A stretch of 6,128 nt of DNA from Acidobacteriaceae bacterium (lineage in GTDB: Bacteria; Acidobacteriota; Terriglobia; Terriglobales; Acidobacteriaceae): NCBI GenBank assembly GCA_030838305.1, contig JAUTWY010000197.1, positions 1 through 6,128 on the forward strand, given 5' to 3'. The notes under the pieces are model-generated. The model saw only the letters and a list, made by a program, of their open reading frames with translations. It was not told the origin of the DNA and did no database searches. Numbering within the stretch: the first letter of the stretch is position 1; each line of letters starts with the position of its first letter. This document shows, piece after piece, positions 5,882 to 6,128 of the stretch. The position numbers were made by a program, and so were the translations under genes.

Positions 5882-5998
5882 GAAATCTTACGATAACACG
5901 GAGAATCTGACTCTTGCCCGCGTGGGACAGGCGCTTCTCGGCAGTCAGCCGTGGTAACCTGAACGTATTCCCCACGACGAATCTTCCGAGGTTTAATC

Positions 5999-6128
5999 TT
6001 GCTGAATCCGCAACGGGTTTTCTTCTTGTTCCTTCTTAGCGCTCTTCTTCTCGTATGTTTCTGCGGCCTCGTTCCCAACACATTCGCTGAGGGCACGCGC
6101 ACCTGGGAACAATCCAAATTTGACGAAC
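5999..6128 (+). CDS. Exported protein of unknown function, 5' part only
   Basis: The frame opens after a stop at 5960-5962 and stays open to the window edge. The best start is TTG at 5999, preceded by GAGG (5988-5991) at 7-base spacing; no ATG is available in frame upstream. The 43 visible residues give a clear Sec-type signal peptide: short N-region with Arg6, a hydrophobic core of about 18 residues (7-25), and a likely cleavage after Thr-Phe-Ala30. There is no good lipobox around Cys20 or Cys22, so a lipoprotein is less likely. The mature start, EGTRTWEQSKFDE, resembles from memory the beginning of some acidobacterial secreted proteins, but I cannot assign a family from 13 residues. It is divergent from pyrE, with 117 bases between the two starts and no confident promoter visible there. 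Confidence 0.65.
   Translation, partial: MLNPQRVFFLFLLSALLLVCFCGLVPNTFAEGTRTWEQSKFDE

Noticed and set aside
5885..5890. TAAGAT as a -10 element for pyrE
   Set aside because: It ends only 3 bases before the ATG and has no acceptable -35 at 16-18 bases.

Overview
This window looks like ordinary chromosomal housekeeping DNA from a moderately GC-rich bacterium with an outer membrane. The combination of a LolD-type lipoprotein-export ATPase (a diderm trait) with a full ClpC carrying a UVR middle region, plus the general look of MtnA and PyrE, suggests Acidobacteriota (Koribacter/Terriglobia-like). That taxonomic call is inference from remembered family resemblance and was not tested by a search.

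Layout, right to left, because nearly everything is on the minus strand: pyrE (5213-5881, orotate phosphoribosyltransferase), then mtnA (4088-5143, methylthioribose-1-phosphate isomerase), then lolD (3101-3850, ABC ATPase), then clpC (401-2851, AAA+ unfoldase), closed by a good intrinsic terminator (341-373). A divergent plus-strand gene starts near 5999 and runs off the right edge; it encodes an exported protein of which only the signal peptide and about 13 further residues are visible. The left 340 bases have no confidently assigned gene. Several frames stay open there, and the best candidate is a minus-strand gene starting at 161 and leaving the window.

The genes are co-oriented but probably not one tight operon. 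pyrE and mtnA are 69 bases apart, with two small palindromes sharing a core between them. lolD and clpC are each preceded by about 240 bases holding plausible control signals: a CRP/FNR-type palindrome upstream of lolD, and for clpC two promoter-like elements, a perfect GGAAC/GTTCC palindrome, a threefold GGCAAGG repeat and a stem-loop in the leader. Functionally the genes are pyrimidine synthesis, methionine salvage, lipoprotein export and protein quality control, so the clustering does not define a shared pathway.

I found no mobile element, CRISPR array, RNA gene or defence system, and nothing that looks like a new multi-gene system. The points worth a second look are small: the regulatory palindromes, a Cys/His tail on PyrE, a degenerate heptanucleotide repeat merged with the clpC terminator, and the unresolved left edge.
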